This document shows positions 6,823 through 13,506 of a stretch of DNA of 13,506 nucleotides, piece after piece. The notes under the pieces were generated by a model. The model did no database searches, was not told where the DNA came from, and was given only the letters and a program-made list of their open reading frames with translations. Source of the stretch: Bacteriovoracaceae bacterium (GTDB lineage Bacteria > Bdellovibrionota > Bacteriovoracia > Bacteriovoracales > Bacteriovoracaceae); assembly GCA_023954595.1 (NCBI GenBank), contig JAGSHJ010000039.1, positions 1-13,506 on the forward strand, read 5' to 3'. Every line of letters starts with the position of its first letter. Position 1 is the stretch's first letter. A program made the position numbers and the translations under genes.

Positions 6823-7116
6823 ATGCATCCTTCCTTTGGTGTTCAGTATCGTTATGATGAACAGATTCAACTTGGTACAGGAATTTCTTATGAGCCATCA
6901 AATTCAACTTCGAATGAGGGCAGTAACATCACAACTTTTACTTCTGGTTTCTCTCATCAACATAAGAACTATATTGGTACATTTACCCTATTTTATATTA
7001 GTGCAGAAGACGCTGGTGGAAATGTTGTTTGGAACGCAAATACTGACCAAGATGAAAAAGTCGATCTAGGTTATTCAGAAGTAGGCCTTAGCTTCTCAGG
7101 CTCTTATTTCTTTTAG
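6823..7116 (+). CDS. 3' segment of the interrupted outer-membrane barrel (97 aa from the first ATG)
   Basis: This segment is in the same frame as the upstream part (987 bases after its ATG). It encodes the last barrel strands, ending GLSFSGSYFF. It has no signal peptide. AAGG five bases before the ATG could be a weak ribosome binding site, but a barrel fragment made alone in the cytoplasm makes little sense. I regard it as the tail of the upstream gene rather than an independent gene. Confidence 0.4.
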   Translation: MHPSFGVQYRYDEQIQLGTGISYEPSNSTSNEGSNITTFTSGFSHQHKNYIGTFTLFYISAEDAGGNVVWNANTDQDEKVDLGYSEVGLSFSGSYFF

Positions 7117-8687
7117 GACTTTTCTCTGTAGAAGCAACCCACTGACTTTTTATTTCTCACACTCGCATTTAGGACCATATTCGCTACTTCAACACCATTT
7201 CTAAGTCCTATAAGTTCATCATGGAGTGCTGCATGTCTGTAGAACTTGTGGATTTCATCTGACATTTCTCGAAACATGGCCCTTGCTCTAGCGAGTCTAT
7301 TTTTTGATCTTGTAAGGCCTAAATAGTTCCACATTGTCTGCTTTATTGTTTGTATATCTTGAGCAACTAAGGCCAAGTCAACAGAGTCCTCTCCAATTCT
7401 CCAGTCACGAATTTTATCCGCATCGTAAGTTTGCTCGGAAGTAATCCCTTCAATAATCTTTTCTGCAGCAATGTAGCCAAACGTTACACCTTCCAGAAGT
7501 GAAGTTGAGGCCAGACGGTTTGCACCATGAAGTCCAGTACATGCTACTTCACCTACAGCATAAAGATTTCTAAGATTCGTTTTACAGTCCAGGTCTGTTT
7601 TCACACCACCACATGTATAATGTGCGGCTGGAACAACAGGTATTGGCTCTCGAGTTATATCAACTCGATGGTCTAGACAATATTGATGAATCGTTGGGAA
7701 GCGCTTTGCGATCCAGTCGCCATCTTTGTGGGAAATGTCTAAATAAACATAGTCATCTTTAAGAGCAATCATTTCAGAGAGGATTGCCCTTGCAACGACA
7801 TCACGTGGAGCAAGTTCTTTATCTGGGTGGTACTTTTCCATGAAGGCCTCACCCTTGGAATTCAAAAGCTTTCCGCCCTCACCCCTTACAGCTTCTGATA
7901 TCAAAAACCTTCTATGTCCTGAGCCAGAGTAGAATGTTGTTGGATGAAATTGGATAAATTCCATATTCAACATTTGGGCTCCCGCTCTCGCGGCCATAGC
8001 ATGTCCATCACCCCTAGAGCTTGAAGCGTTTGAGTTGTGGAGGTACAAAGCACCAATCCCACCTGAGGCAAGAATCGTTTTCTTGGCCAATATTTTTTGA
8101 ACCTTTAAGTTTTTTTGATCAAATACATAAGCTCCTACAACCTTGTTTTCTTCATAGCGTTGTTGAATTGCCACACCATGATGGTTTGGAGTTATAAGAT
8201 CAATTGCAGTGTGAGTTGTAAGAAACTCCACATTCGGGAAGCGAGTACTATCATTTAGATAATTTAGCAGTGAGACCTGAATGGCCTTGCCAGTGTAGTC
8301 GCCTTTGTAAATAATACGTGCCTTGGAGTGAGCGGCCTCTTTTGTAAATAGTAACTCTCCACTATTACCACGATCAAATTCGGTGTTCGCTTTATCTAAA
8401 AAGATCTCCTCTAAAATTTCAGGGGATCTTTGTGCAAGTATTCTTGCAGCATCTAGATTAGCTGTGTGTGAGCTGGCCTTGTCAATATCCTCAACTAGTG
8501 AGTCTTCATCATCCCAAATCTTTTGGGAGTAAATGACTCCACCCTGTGCCCAATAAGTGTTTGCATGCTTAGGTTCTTGCTCGCGCGTGCAAATCCCTAC
8601 AGAGAGTCCTTTTTCAGCAAGCTTTATTGCACTAGTGAGTCCCGCTATTCCTGAGCCGATAATTAAAACATCATATTCTTTATTCAT
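7113..8687 (-). CDS. nadB: L-aspartate oxidase NadB
   Basis: NadB oxidises L-aspartate to iminoaspartate with FAD, the first step of de novo NAD synthesis; quinolinate synthase NadA uses the product. The 524-residue protein (E. coli about 540) has the FAD Rossmann motif IIGSGIAGL (9-17), the family segment NTYWAQGGV (43-51), EFIQFHPTTFY with His248, SEAVRGEGG with Arg268, VVPAAHYTCGGV with His356 and the FAD-binding GLHGANRLASTSLLEG with Arg391. These residues match those expected for aspartate oxidase rather than succinate dehydrogenase flavoprotein. A helical carboxy domain completes it. Its ATG overlaps the nadC stop (ATGA, 8684-8687), so translation is probably coupled. The stop overlaps the convergent barrel gene by 4 bases, and no terminator hairpin is visible there. 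Confidence 0.95.
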   Translation of the reverse strand: MNKEYDVLIIGSGIAGLTSAIKLAEKGLSVGICTREQEPKHANTYWAQGGVIYSQKIWDDEDSLVEDIDKASSHTANLDAARILAQRSPEILEEIFLDKANTEFDRGNSGELLFTKEAAHSKARIIYKGDYTGKAIQVSLLNYLNDSTRFPNVEFLTTHTAIDLITPNHHGVAIQQRYEENKVVGAYVFDQKNLKVQKILAKKTILASGGIGALYLHNSNASSSRGDGHAMAARAGAQMLNMEFIQFHPTTFYSGSGHRRFLISEAVRGEGGKLLNSKGEAFMEKYHPDKELAPRDVVARAILSEMIALKDDYVYLDISHKDGDWIAKRFPTIHQYCLDHRVDITREPIPVVPAAHYTCGGVKTDLDCKTNLRNLYAVGEVACTGLHGANRLASTSLLEGVTFGYIAAEKIIEGITSEQTYDADKIRDWRIGEDSVDLALVAQDIQTIKQTMWNYLGLTRSKNRLARARAMFREMSDEIHKFYRHAALHDELIGLRNGVEVANMVLNASVRNKKSVGCFYREKS

Positions 8688-9529
8688 ATGCTGGCTTTTT
8701 GATATTTTAGTGAGATATCAACATGAGGAGCATCATATGTTAGGGCACCTACGCTTATCGCATCCACTCCATCAATAAGATATTCGTCTAGAGTCTCCAA
8801 GCGTATGCCACCAGAAACTTCAAAAGTTTGGCCATCTTTTTTAATTTTTACAGCTTCTCTTATTTGGGAAGGAGTAAAGTTATCTAACATAACATGTCTA
8901 ACTTTAAGGTCTGCCGCTTCTGCTAGTTCATCAAGGTCGTGGATCTCTACAATAATTGGTTTATAAAAGCAGTGCATTTGCTCAAAGAAGTCGAGTGCTC
9001 CTTTCAGTCCGCCAAAAAAGCTTTTATGATTGTCTTTAATCATAAAGCAATCTGCCTGACCAAATCTATGGTTATAGCCTCCACCAGTAAAAACAGCATA
9101 CTTCTCTAATGCCCTATGGCCTGGAGTGGTCTTCCTTGTATCTAAGATTTTTATATTTTTAGATTTGGCCTTTTCAGCATACATATTTGTGTAAGTAGCA
9201 ATAGCACTTGCTCTTTGAAGTAGATTTAGTGCAATCCGCTCACCTGTAAGAACGATATTGAAAGGCAGGCCAAAGGAGAGCTCCTCACCTTTTTTTACTT
9301 TTTTGCCTTCATATTCTAAAAGGAAATCCAAGTTCGTTTCACAAAGAACATTAAAGCTCTCTACGAAGTAAGCAAGTCCCGCAATGACAAGGTCTTCTTT
9401 GAACTTCAGTTTACAGTCCACAAGTTCGCTAGGAAGAGCATTTATATATGCAAAGTTCACTTGAAAGTCGTCTTCCTTGTAATAGGAAGTAATTGTATCT
9501 CTTAGGAAGGCTTTATTTAATTCATTCAT
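8684..9529 (-). CDS. nadC: Nicotinate-nucleotide pyrophosphorylase (quinolinate phosphoribosyltransferase) NadC
   Basis: NadC converts quinolinate and PRPP to nicotinate mononucleotide with loss of CO2, the step at which the de novo pathway joins the NAD salvage route. At 281 residues it has normal length. Diagnostic segments are ERIALNLLQRASAIAT (97-112), LDTRKTTPGHRALEKYAV (129-146) with the basic residues that bind quinolinate, HRFGQADCFMIKDNH (154-168), the barrel strands VEIHDLDE and MLDNF, then VSGGI and ISVGALT near the carboxy end for phosphate binding. It is first in a nadC-nadB unit with a 4-base overlap; nadA is not in the window. There is no Shine-Dalgarno before the ATG at 9529, and a promoter-like -10 sits only eight bases upstream, so the message may be leaderless or nearly so. 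Confidence 0.95.
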   Translation of the reverse strand: MNELNKAFLRDTITSYYKEDDFQVNFAYINALPSELVDCKLKFKEDLVIAGLAYFVESFNVLCETNLDFLLEYEGKKVKKGEELSFGLPFNIVLTGERIALNLLQRASAIATYTNMYAEKAKSKNIKILDTRKTTPGHRALEKYAVFTGGGYNHRFGQADCFMIKDNHKSFFGGLKGALDFFEQMHCFYKPIIVEIHDLDELAEAADLKVRHVMLDNFTPSQIREAVKIKKDGQTFEVSGGIRLETLDEYLIDGVDAISVGALTYDAPHVDISLKYQKASI

Positions 9530-9537
9530 GTTGAATC

Positions 9538-9564
9538 TGTATAACGTAAAAATAGAAAAAGCAA
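9538..9564 (-). promoter_or_regulatory. Candidate promoter of nadC-nadB, almost leaderless
   Basis: On the minus strand TTGCTT is followed after about 15 bases by TATACA (9538-9543), and the nadC ATG comes only eight bases later. Transcription would therefore start within one to three bases of the start codon. The absence of any ribosome binding site before the ATG agrees with this. The spacer is shorter than the usual 17 bases, so confidence is limited. Confidence 0.4.
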
Positions 9565-9628
9565 TTTAACAAAGCTCATCAAGCATCGCACTAAAATAAT
9601 GTAAAACTAGTACCTTAAGCAGTCCCTT

Positions 9629-9655
9629 AGGAGGAAGCTTCTTGCATACACCTCC
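9629..9655 (+). promoter_or_regulatory. AGGAGG site with downstream CCTCC able to pair with it, before the ComEC-like gene
   Basis: A perfect AGGAGG (9629-9634) lies 23 bases before the ATG at 9658, too far for normal use. CCTCC at 9651-9655, just before the ATG, is complementary to GGAGG (9630-9634). Pairing would mask the ribosome binding site and bring the ATG close to the base of the stem. Inside the loop a TTG (9642) at ideal spacing from AGGAGG opens a 24-codon frame that stops at TGA 9714-9716, overlapping the start of the ComEC-like gene. Whether this is translational control or coincidence cannot be decided from one sequence. Confidence 0.35.
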
Positions 9656-9657
9656 GG

Positions 9658-10677
9658 ATGGCACAGAAACTCATTCCGGCATTATTCATATTTCTCATGG
9701 CGTTAATTCTTCATGAACAAAAACTTAGTCGTCAAAGCTTCAAGTTTCGACAAAGTTCCGAAAGTGTTGGAACGGAGGCACTATACGATGCGGTGGTTAC
9801 AGGTGATAAATCAGGAGTCTCACGAGCGCTTATTACTACAATGAAAGAATTTGGTATGATGCATCTTCTAACTCCATCTGGTCTTCATTTGAGTTCATTT
9901 CTAATTTTATTCTTTCTCTTTCCTAGAGTTAAGTTATTCGTAACGGTGGTATTATTGATAATATTTCACTTCACCGTTGGGTTCTTAGCACTTAAACGGA
10001 TGCTCATTTTTTACCTTATCAATTACTGGCTCAAAAATGCGAAGTTATCCTTCATTGCCACATTTTTCATATCTTTAGTTTCAGAGAACTACATCGAATC
10101 CCCGCTCAGCTTCTGTTTCACTTTTATATTTTGGGGTTCTATTATTTTTAATGATTCCGGAAAGTGGAAGTTGGCGTTAAACATGTTTATTCTGCAAGCA
10201 ATTGTAGCGTGTATATTTACTCAAAAAATAAACCTAGCGGCCATAATCATCAATCCTTTGGTAACCATTGTATTTTCCCTAGTTTTCCCCATAGTCCTAG
10301 TAGGCTATCCAGTTCCAGGGCTACACTCTATTGGGTTGTGGGTATTAGAAATCTTCTCTCACGTCATTCACAGTCTTCAACACCTTCACTTACTTACGGT
10401 CGCTGGACCCGTTGCTATAATGATTGTTCTGTCTTTTTATTCTCGGCTCAGACCTATTATGTTAACTGCAGCATTAATGATTTCAACGAATCTAGGCACA
10501 GAGAAGAAACTTAGTCGGCGAATGAAATCTAGTTATTATCCTATCCCCAGTGGTTATGAATTTTTAAATGCAAAGAAGAGAAGATTTAATTTTATAGATA
10601 GACGGTGTCAGTTGAACTTTATTGGGGATGTAGCGTGCAAAAAAAAGCCCTCCGAATACGGAGGGCCTGATATTTAG
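9658..10677 (+). CDS. ComEC/Rec2-type competence-domain membrane protein, short stand-alone form
   Basis: ComEC forms the inner-membrane channel for single-stranded DNA in natural transformation. This 339-residue protein has the core competence-domain signature: EALYDAVVTGDKSGVSRAL (40-58) followed by FGMMHLLTPSGLHLSSF (65-81), matching the family pattern of GD.S, then HLLA.SGLH. A membrane segment at 5-18 and about six to seven further hydrophobic segments (81-140, 150-164, 172-187, 192-217, 222-237, 248-276) follow, with SPLSFCFTFIFWGSIIF (148-164) at the position of the conserved SP..QLSF segment. Unlike full-length ComEC (commonly 650-800 residues) it lacks the amino-terminal OB-like DUF4131 domain and the carboxy-terminal metallo-beta-lactamase-like domain; instead there is a basic tail (about 284-339). 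The ATG at 9658 has no near ribosome binding site, so the start is uncertain. The last codons run through the tig terminator. DNA uptake is inferred from the family only. Confidence 0.72.
   Translation: MAQKLIPALFIFLMALILHEQKLSRQSFKFRQSSESVGTEALYDAVVTGDKSGVSRALITTMKEFGMMHLLTPSGLHLSSFLILFFLFPRVKLFVTVVLLIIFHFTVGFLALKRMLIFYLINYWLKNAKLSFIATFFISLVSENYIESPLSFCFTFIFWGSIIFNDSGKWKLALNMFILQAIVACIFTQKINLAAIIINPLVTIVFSLVFPIVLVGYPVPGLHSIGLWVLEIFSHVIHSLQHLHLLTVAGPVAIMIVLSFYSRLRPIMLTAALMISTNLGTEKKLSRRMKSSYYPIPSGYEFLNAKKRRFNFIDRRCQLNFIGDVACKKKPSEYGGPDI
10639..10666 (-). terminator. Rho-independent terminator of tig
   Basis: A perfect 8-bp GC-rich stem (gccctccg at 10647-10654, cggagggc at 10659-10666) with an aata tetraloop is followed on the minus strand by eight T residues (A8 at 10639-10646 on plus). 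It lies 17 bases after the tig stop. It is embedded in the last coding stretch of the convergent ComEC-like gene. On the plus strand the hairpin is not followed by a T run. Confidence 0.9.
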
Positions 10678-10682
10678 TTTAA

Positions 10683-11966
10683 TTACTTAACTTTCATATC
10701 CTGGATAAGCTTATCAAAAGTTTTTTCTTCTCTAATAGCGTAAAGAAGATTTTGTTTGATTTGCTCATTTGATTTGTAGTACTGCTCAAGTTGAGCTTTT
10801 TCCATGCCTGACTGATCAGCCATCTCTTGAATTTTTTCATCAAGGTCAGCATCAGTAGCTTCAACTTCATATTTTTTAGAAATCTTATCTAGGATTAGAC
10901 CACTCTTAACCTGGAATGTTGCCTTTTGAGTAACATCTTCATTCCACTTCTCGAAGTATGTCTTAATCATGTCTTCGTTAAAACCTTGTTGCTTCAGGTT
11001 GTTTCCTAGGTCTTCTTTAACAGCTTGTTTCTGCTGCTCAATTAGTGCATTAGGAACATCAAAGTCATTTTCAGCTATAAGTTTTTCCAAGATTTGCTCT
11101 TGAAGCTTAGATTGAACTTCTCTTTTCTTTTGATTTTGAAGTCTTTCAAGGTTTTTCTTATTGAAATCTTCTGCAGATTCAAAACCAAATTCTTTTGCTA
11201 ATTCATCAGTAAGCTCTGGAACTTTCTTCTCTTTAATTTCTAGAAGTTCTACATCAAACTTAACATCAGCACCTTTTAGGTCTGCTTCATGGTAATCTTT
11301 TGGAAAAGTTAGCTCGATAGTTTTCTTCTCGCCTTTCTTCATTCCAATCATTGCATCTTCAAATCCAGGAATAAACTGGCCAGAACCAATTTCAAGAACA
11401 AACTCTTCAGCTTTCATGTTCTCAGGTCTAGTACCATCTGGTTTTTCACCTTCAAAATTGAATACTGCAAATTGACCCTTCTCAAGCTTTGCCTTTTCGT
11501 CTTTCAACTCAACCATTTCAGACTTAGGAGCAAGGTATCTGTCTTTAAGTTCTTTAATATCGTCTTCACTTACAGAATCGTCTTCTTTTTTGAAGCTATA
11601 TTTGCTGTAATCTTTTACTTCTACTTGTGGAAATGTTTCAACAGTAGCTTCAAAGCTTACTTTCTTTCCGCCTTCAAAGTTAGTGTTTCCAAAGTTTGGG
11701 TAACCAACTGGTCTAATCTTTTCTTCTTGAACGGCTTTATAAAATTCTTCAGAAACAAAACGGTATAGAGCATCGTTCTCTACTTGAGGACCATAAGCTT
11801 GTTGAATCATGGACAAAGGTGCCTTGCCCTTTCTAAATCCTTTAAGGTTTGCTGATTTTTGTTTCTCTTTTAGAGCTGCTTGGATTTGAGTGCCAAGATC
11901 GACATCATCAAAATCAAATTTAAATTTCTTTGTGCATCCATTAAGTTCTTCAACTGTATAGGCCAT
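10683..11966 (-). CDS. tig: Trigger factor, ribosome-associated chaperone and peptidyl-prolyl isomerase
   Basis: Trigger factor binds the ribosome exit tunnel and shields new chains. The 427-residue product has normal length. The amino-terminal ribosome-binding domain has LKGFRKGKAPLSMIQQAYG (41-59), containing the family's GFR.GK.P signature. A FKBP-type isomerase domain follows at about 155-245 (KGQFAVFNFEGEKPDG, then FIPGFEDAMIGMKKGEKKTIELTFPKDY). The rest is the helical, glutamine- and lysine-rich chaperone domain (from about residue 250, PELTDELAKEFGFESAEDF). The start has AGAGGA upstream (aagaggacaaaactATG). It has its own good promoter (12017-12045) downstream of truA and its own terminator, so it is a single-gene unit. 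The common neighbours clpP and clpX are not present here. Confidence 0.95.
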   Translation of the reverse strand: MAYTVEELNGCTKKFKFDFDDVDLGTQIQAALKEKQKSANLKGFRKGKAPLSMIQQAYGPQVENDALYRFVSEEFYKAVQEEKIRPVGYPNFGNTNFEGGKKVSFEATVETFPQVEVKDYSKYSFKKEDDSVSEDDIKELKDRYLAPKSEMVELKDEKAKLEKGQFAVFNFEGEKPDGTRPENMKAEEFVLEIGSGQFIPGFEDAMIGMKKGEKKTIELTFPKDYHEADLKGADVKFDVELLEIKEKKVPELTDELAKEFGFESAEDFNKKNLERLQNQKKREVQSKLQEQILEKLIAENDFDVPNALIEQQKQAVKEDLGNNLKQQGFNEDMIKTYFEKWNEDVTQKATFQVKSGLILDKISKKYEVEATDADLDEKIQEMADQSGMEKAQLEQYYKSNEQIKQNLLYAIREEKTFDKLIQDMKVK

Positions 11967-12016
11967 AGTTTTGTCCTCTTGATTTTATGCGTTAATTATT
12001 ATGAAAAAGTAGTGCG

Positions 12017-12045
12017 AAAATAGCCAGAAATGCGTGGAAAGTCAA
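12017..12045 (-). promoter_or_regulatory. Sigma70-like promoter of tig
   Basis: On the minus strand TTGACT (12040-12045) and TATTTT (12017-12022) are separated by exactly 17 bases. Transcription would start near 12010, leaving a leader of about 44 bases with the AGAGGA ribosome binding site. The -35 lies just after the truA stop, so tig is transcribed separately from pssA-truA. Confidence 0.6.
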
Positions 12046-12055
12046 AGCTTTAGGA

Positions 12056-12823
12056 CTAATACCACGTTTTTACCTTATACAAACCTTGGGGCGGCGCAAC
12101 CTCTCCGATTCGTCTATTCAGCTGTCCTTCAAAGGCTTTTTCAATATCTTCAACAGATACCTTGCCTCGTCCTACTTGCCAAAGGGTGCCAGTGATTAAC
12201 CGAACCATCTGTTTTAAGAAGCCGTCACCAACAATGCGAATAAGGTGATATTCAGGCATAATTCCCTGCATATTTGGCTTTATTCCAGTTATAAGCTCAC
12301 ACTCAAATATGTTTCTAATGGTAGAAGTCGGCTCAGAACCAGTGCAGCTGAAGGCCTTAAAATCATGCTTACCTACAAATAGTTTGCAAGCTTGTCTCAT
12401 CATTTCAAAGTCTAGTTCATACGGATAGTTGGCCATAAAATCTAACTGAAAAGGACTTTCAAACTTATTTGTCGTGAAAAGGTATTGATACTCTTTGCGA
12501 AGAGCGTCATTCGTAGGTCTAAAGGTTGAGTCACAAAATTTTGAATCTAAGATTCTTATCTCGGGTGCTAAGTGGCTATTTAATGCTCTTAGTAGGGATT
12601 CTGGTGGAATCTCAAATGGTGCTTGGATACGCACGACATGAAAAAGAGAATGAACGCCTGTATCAGTGCGACCTGAGCCAATTGTTTTTATTGAATCAGA
12701 CTTGAAAATTTTCTTTAAAGAATTCTCTAATTCACCTTGAACAGTGGGACTGAAATCCTTCTGTTTTTGCCAACCAAGGTACTTTGTCCCTTTAAAAGAA
12801 AGGGTGATTTTATAAAAGGTCAT
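12056..12823 (-). CDS. truA: tRNA pseudouridine synthase A
   Basis: TruA converts uridines at positions 38-40 of the anticodon stem-loop of many tRNAs to pseudouridine. The 255-residue protein is of normal length. The motif GSGRTDTGVHS contains the catalytic aspartate (Asp54), preceded by YLGWQKQ...TVQGELE (15-33), and the carboxy half has FLKQMVRLITGTLWQVGRGK and APPQGLYKVKTWY at the end, both typical of the family. Its ATG overlaps the pssA stop codon by one base (TAATG, 12821-12825), and no ribosome binding site precedes it, which implies translation coupled to pssA. No clear terminator follows; the tig promoter begins ten bases beyond its stop. Confidence 0.95.
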   Translation of the reverse strand: MTFYKITLSFKGTKYLGWQKQKDFSPTVQGELENSLKKIFKSDSIKTIGSGRTDTGVHSLFHVVRIQAPFEIPPESLLRALNSHLAPEIRILDSKFCDSTFRPTNDALRKEYQYLFTTNKFESPFQLDFMANYPYELDFEMMRQACKLFVGKHDFKAFSCTGSEPTSTIRNIFECELITGIKPNMQGIMPEYHLIRIVGDGFLKQMVRLITGTLWQVGRGKVSVEDIEKAFEGQLNRRIGEVAPPQGLYKVKTWY

Positions 12824-13506
12824 TATTTCTGTGTAGACTCACCAAGCTCTGAATCTTCCCAGTCAAATACACCTTGAAATTTTTCTCGGTTAAGGGCCGC
12901 ATAAATAAGCGATAAAAGTACATACAGACTTATGATGACAGGAATCATTACTTGCTCATAAATAAATAGAGAAGAGATTACTAAAAAGACTAAAAACAGA
13001 ACCTTCTTTTTATTTTTTCTGACCCAGTCGCTATTTTTAAATGATGGGAATGGAAGGCTTGAAATCATAAGTACCGCATAAAAAACAATATATGGAATTG
13101 CGATATACAAATTATTAAATACTTCAAAGTCTAGTGAAACAAGAATGTAACTTAAAACTGCCAATGCTGCTCCTGGAATTGGTAGTCCCTGAAAGTAATC
13201 GCTTTTCACCTTAGAGATGTTGGCGTTGAATCTGGCCAAACGCAGGGCCCCACAAAGTAAGAATAAAAAAGCTATGACCATTCCTACTCGACCTGACTCT
13301 GTTAGAAATCGGTTATAGAAGATGATTGCAGGTGCAATTCCAAATGAAATCAGATCACTTAGGCTATCGAATTGCTCACCAAATGATGAAGATGTTCCAG
13401 TCATTCTGGCAACTCTACCATCAACGCTATCAAAGATAGCTCCTAAGAATATAAACATGCAGGCTTTATAAAACTCTCCCTGAATAGAGAACATGATCGC
13501 AATAAA
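12823..13506 (-). CDS. pssA: CDP-diacylglycerol--serine O-phosphatidyltransferase, 5' end outside window
   Basis: PssA makes phosphatidylserine from CDP-diacylglycerol and serine at the inner membrane, the first step towards phosphatidylethanolamine. The full CDP-alcohol phosphatidyltransferase motif is present: DSVDGRVARMTGTSSSFGEQ followed by FDSLSD, which fits D-x2-D-G-x2-A-R-x8-G-x3-D-x3-D exactly (counted from the first Met in the window, Asp22, Asp25, Asp43, Asp47). Several membrane segments follow (for example MVIAFLFLLCGALRLARF, AALAVLSYILVSL, LYIAIPYIVFYAVLMISSL and VLFLVFLVISSLFIYEQ). The frame is open to the window edge (FIAIMFSIQG), and family members have about 30 more residues before this, so the Met at 13494 is internal. 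The short acidic tail (DWEDSELGESTQK) is cytoplasmic if topology is standard. Serine rather than glycerol phosphate as acceptor is judged from overall similarity. It is coupled to truA. Confidence 0.88.
   Translation of the reverse strand, partial: FIAIMFSIQGEFYKACMFIFLGAIFDSVDGRVARMTGTSSSFGEQFDSLSDLISFGIAPAIIFYNRFLTESGRVGMVIAFLFLLCGALRLARFNANISKVKSDYFQGLPIPGAALAVLSYILVSLDFEVFNNLYIAIPYIVFYAVLMISSLPFPSFKNSDWVRKNKKKVLFLVFLVISSLFIYEQVMIPVIISLYVLLSLIYAALNREKFQGVFDWEDSELGESTQK

Larger units (their letters stand above)
5836..7116 (+). pseudogene. FadL/OMPP1-like outer-membrane beta-barrel gene interrupted by an in-frame TAA
   Basis: Read as one unit this is a 425-residue exported barrel with a single internal stop (TAA, 6757-6759). 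The signal peptide is MLKFIVLFFALPLAYS, followed by an amino-terminal segment ASAGVARTSDATSPFLNPAGL (about 30-50) that resembles the hatch region of FadL/OMPP1-type proteins (GRA...DDAS...NPAGL). Alternating polar/hydrophobic strands continue to the end, and the last residues GLSFSGSYFF end in Phe, the usual signal for barrel assembly. The frame continues after the TAA without further stops or shifts for 118 codons, giving NTFIEFSQSLGTTTSGYTK, so a single base change would explain the break. FadL-family proteins import hydrophobic compounds; the substrate here is unknown and the family call is moderate. There is no Shine-Dalgarno before the ATG at 5836. The 3' end overlaps nadB by 4 bases. Confidence 0.65.

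Noticed and set aside
8557..8778. Open frame of 73 codons on plus
   Set aside because: Antisense to the nadB start and nadC end, both highly conserved; no support.
10164..10514. Open frame of 116 codons on plus inside the ComEC-like gene
   Set aside because: Composition is Ser/His/Tyr-rich with no domain, while the other frame shows clear membrane segments and family motifs.
11472..11768. Open frame of 98 codons on plus
   Set aside because: It is antisense to tig; the Phe/Leu-rich product reflects complement of Lys/Glu codons.
1..13506. Search for CRISPR arrays, insertion sequences, integrase or attachment sites, tRNA or rRNA
   Set aside because: I found no regular direct repeats, no transposase or integrase motifs and no tRNA-like cloverleaf by eye; gene order and composition look like ordinary chromosome.

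Overview
The window looks like a chromosomal stretch from an AT-rich Gram-negative bacterium, most likely a Bdellovibrionota member of the Bacteriovorax/Halobacteriovorax type. Three things point there: a TIGR02147-family regulator, a secreted protein with the 'GNGG...C' amino terminus that I associate with this group, and the mixture of housekeeping genes with unrecognised exported proteins. The assignment is inferred from family knowledge, not from a search. I see no insertion sequence, prophage gene, CRISPR array, tRNA or rRNA. No gap between genes exceeds about 140 bases.

Layout, left to right. Bases 2-628 (+) hold the 3' two thirds of epmA. A strong hairpin at 683-708 separates it from a convergent minus-strand pair: a TIGR02147 regulator (2135-2974) followed after 29 bases by a secreted protein (720-2105) that fuses a GNGG-type domain to a formylglycine-generating-enzyme-like domain lacking the catalytic cysteines. 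Upstream lie an unrecognised exported protein with a TTG start (3098-3913, minus) and, divergent from it, a small coiled-coil protein (4018-4281, plus). rimO (4313-5701, minus) has its own promoter and a long hairpin across its stop codon. Divergent from rimO is an outer-membrane beta-barrel gene (5836-7116, plus) interrupted by an in-frame TAA at 6757. It overlaps the convergent nadB end by 4 bases. nadC-nadB (9529 to 7113, minus) form a coupled NAD-biosynthesis operon. Bases 9658-10677 (+) encode a stand-alone ComEC/Rec2-type membrane channel domain, whose 3' end runs through the terminator of the convergent trigger factor gene tig (10683-11966, minus). The window closes with pssA-truA (minus, TAATG overlap), pssA being cut by the window edge.

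Functionally most of the window is housekeeping: EF-P modification (EpmA), ribosomal protein S12 modification (RimO), tRNA pseudouridylation (TruA), nascent-chain folding (Tig), de novo NAD synthesis (NadB makes iminoaspartate; NadC makes nicotinate mononucleotide; NadA is not here) and phosphatidylserine synthesis (PssA). The unusual content is the regulator plus secreted pseudo-FGE pair, the interrupted outer-membrane barrel and the minimal ComEC-like channel. I do not see a clear new multi-gene system; the regulator/secreted-protein pair is the closest candidate.
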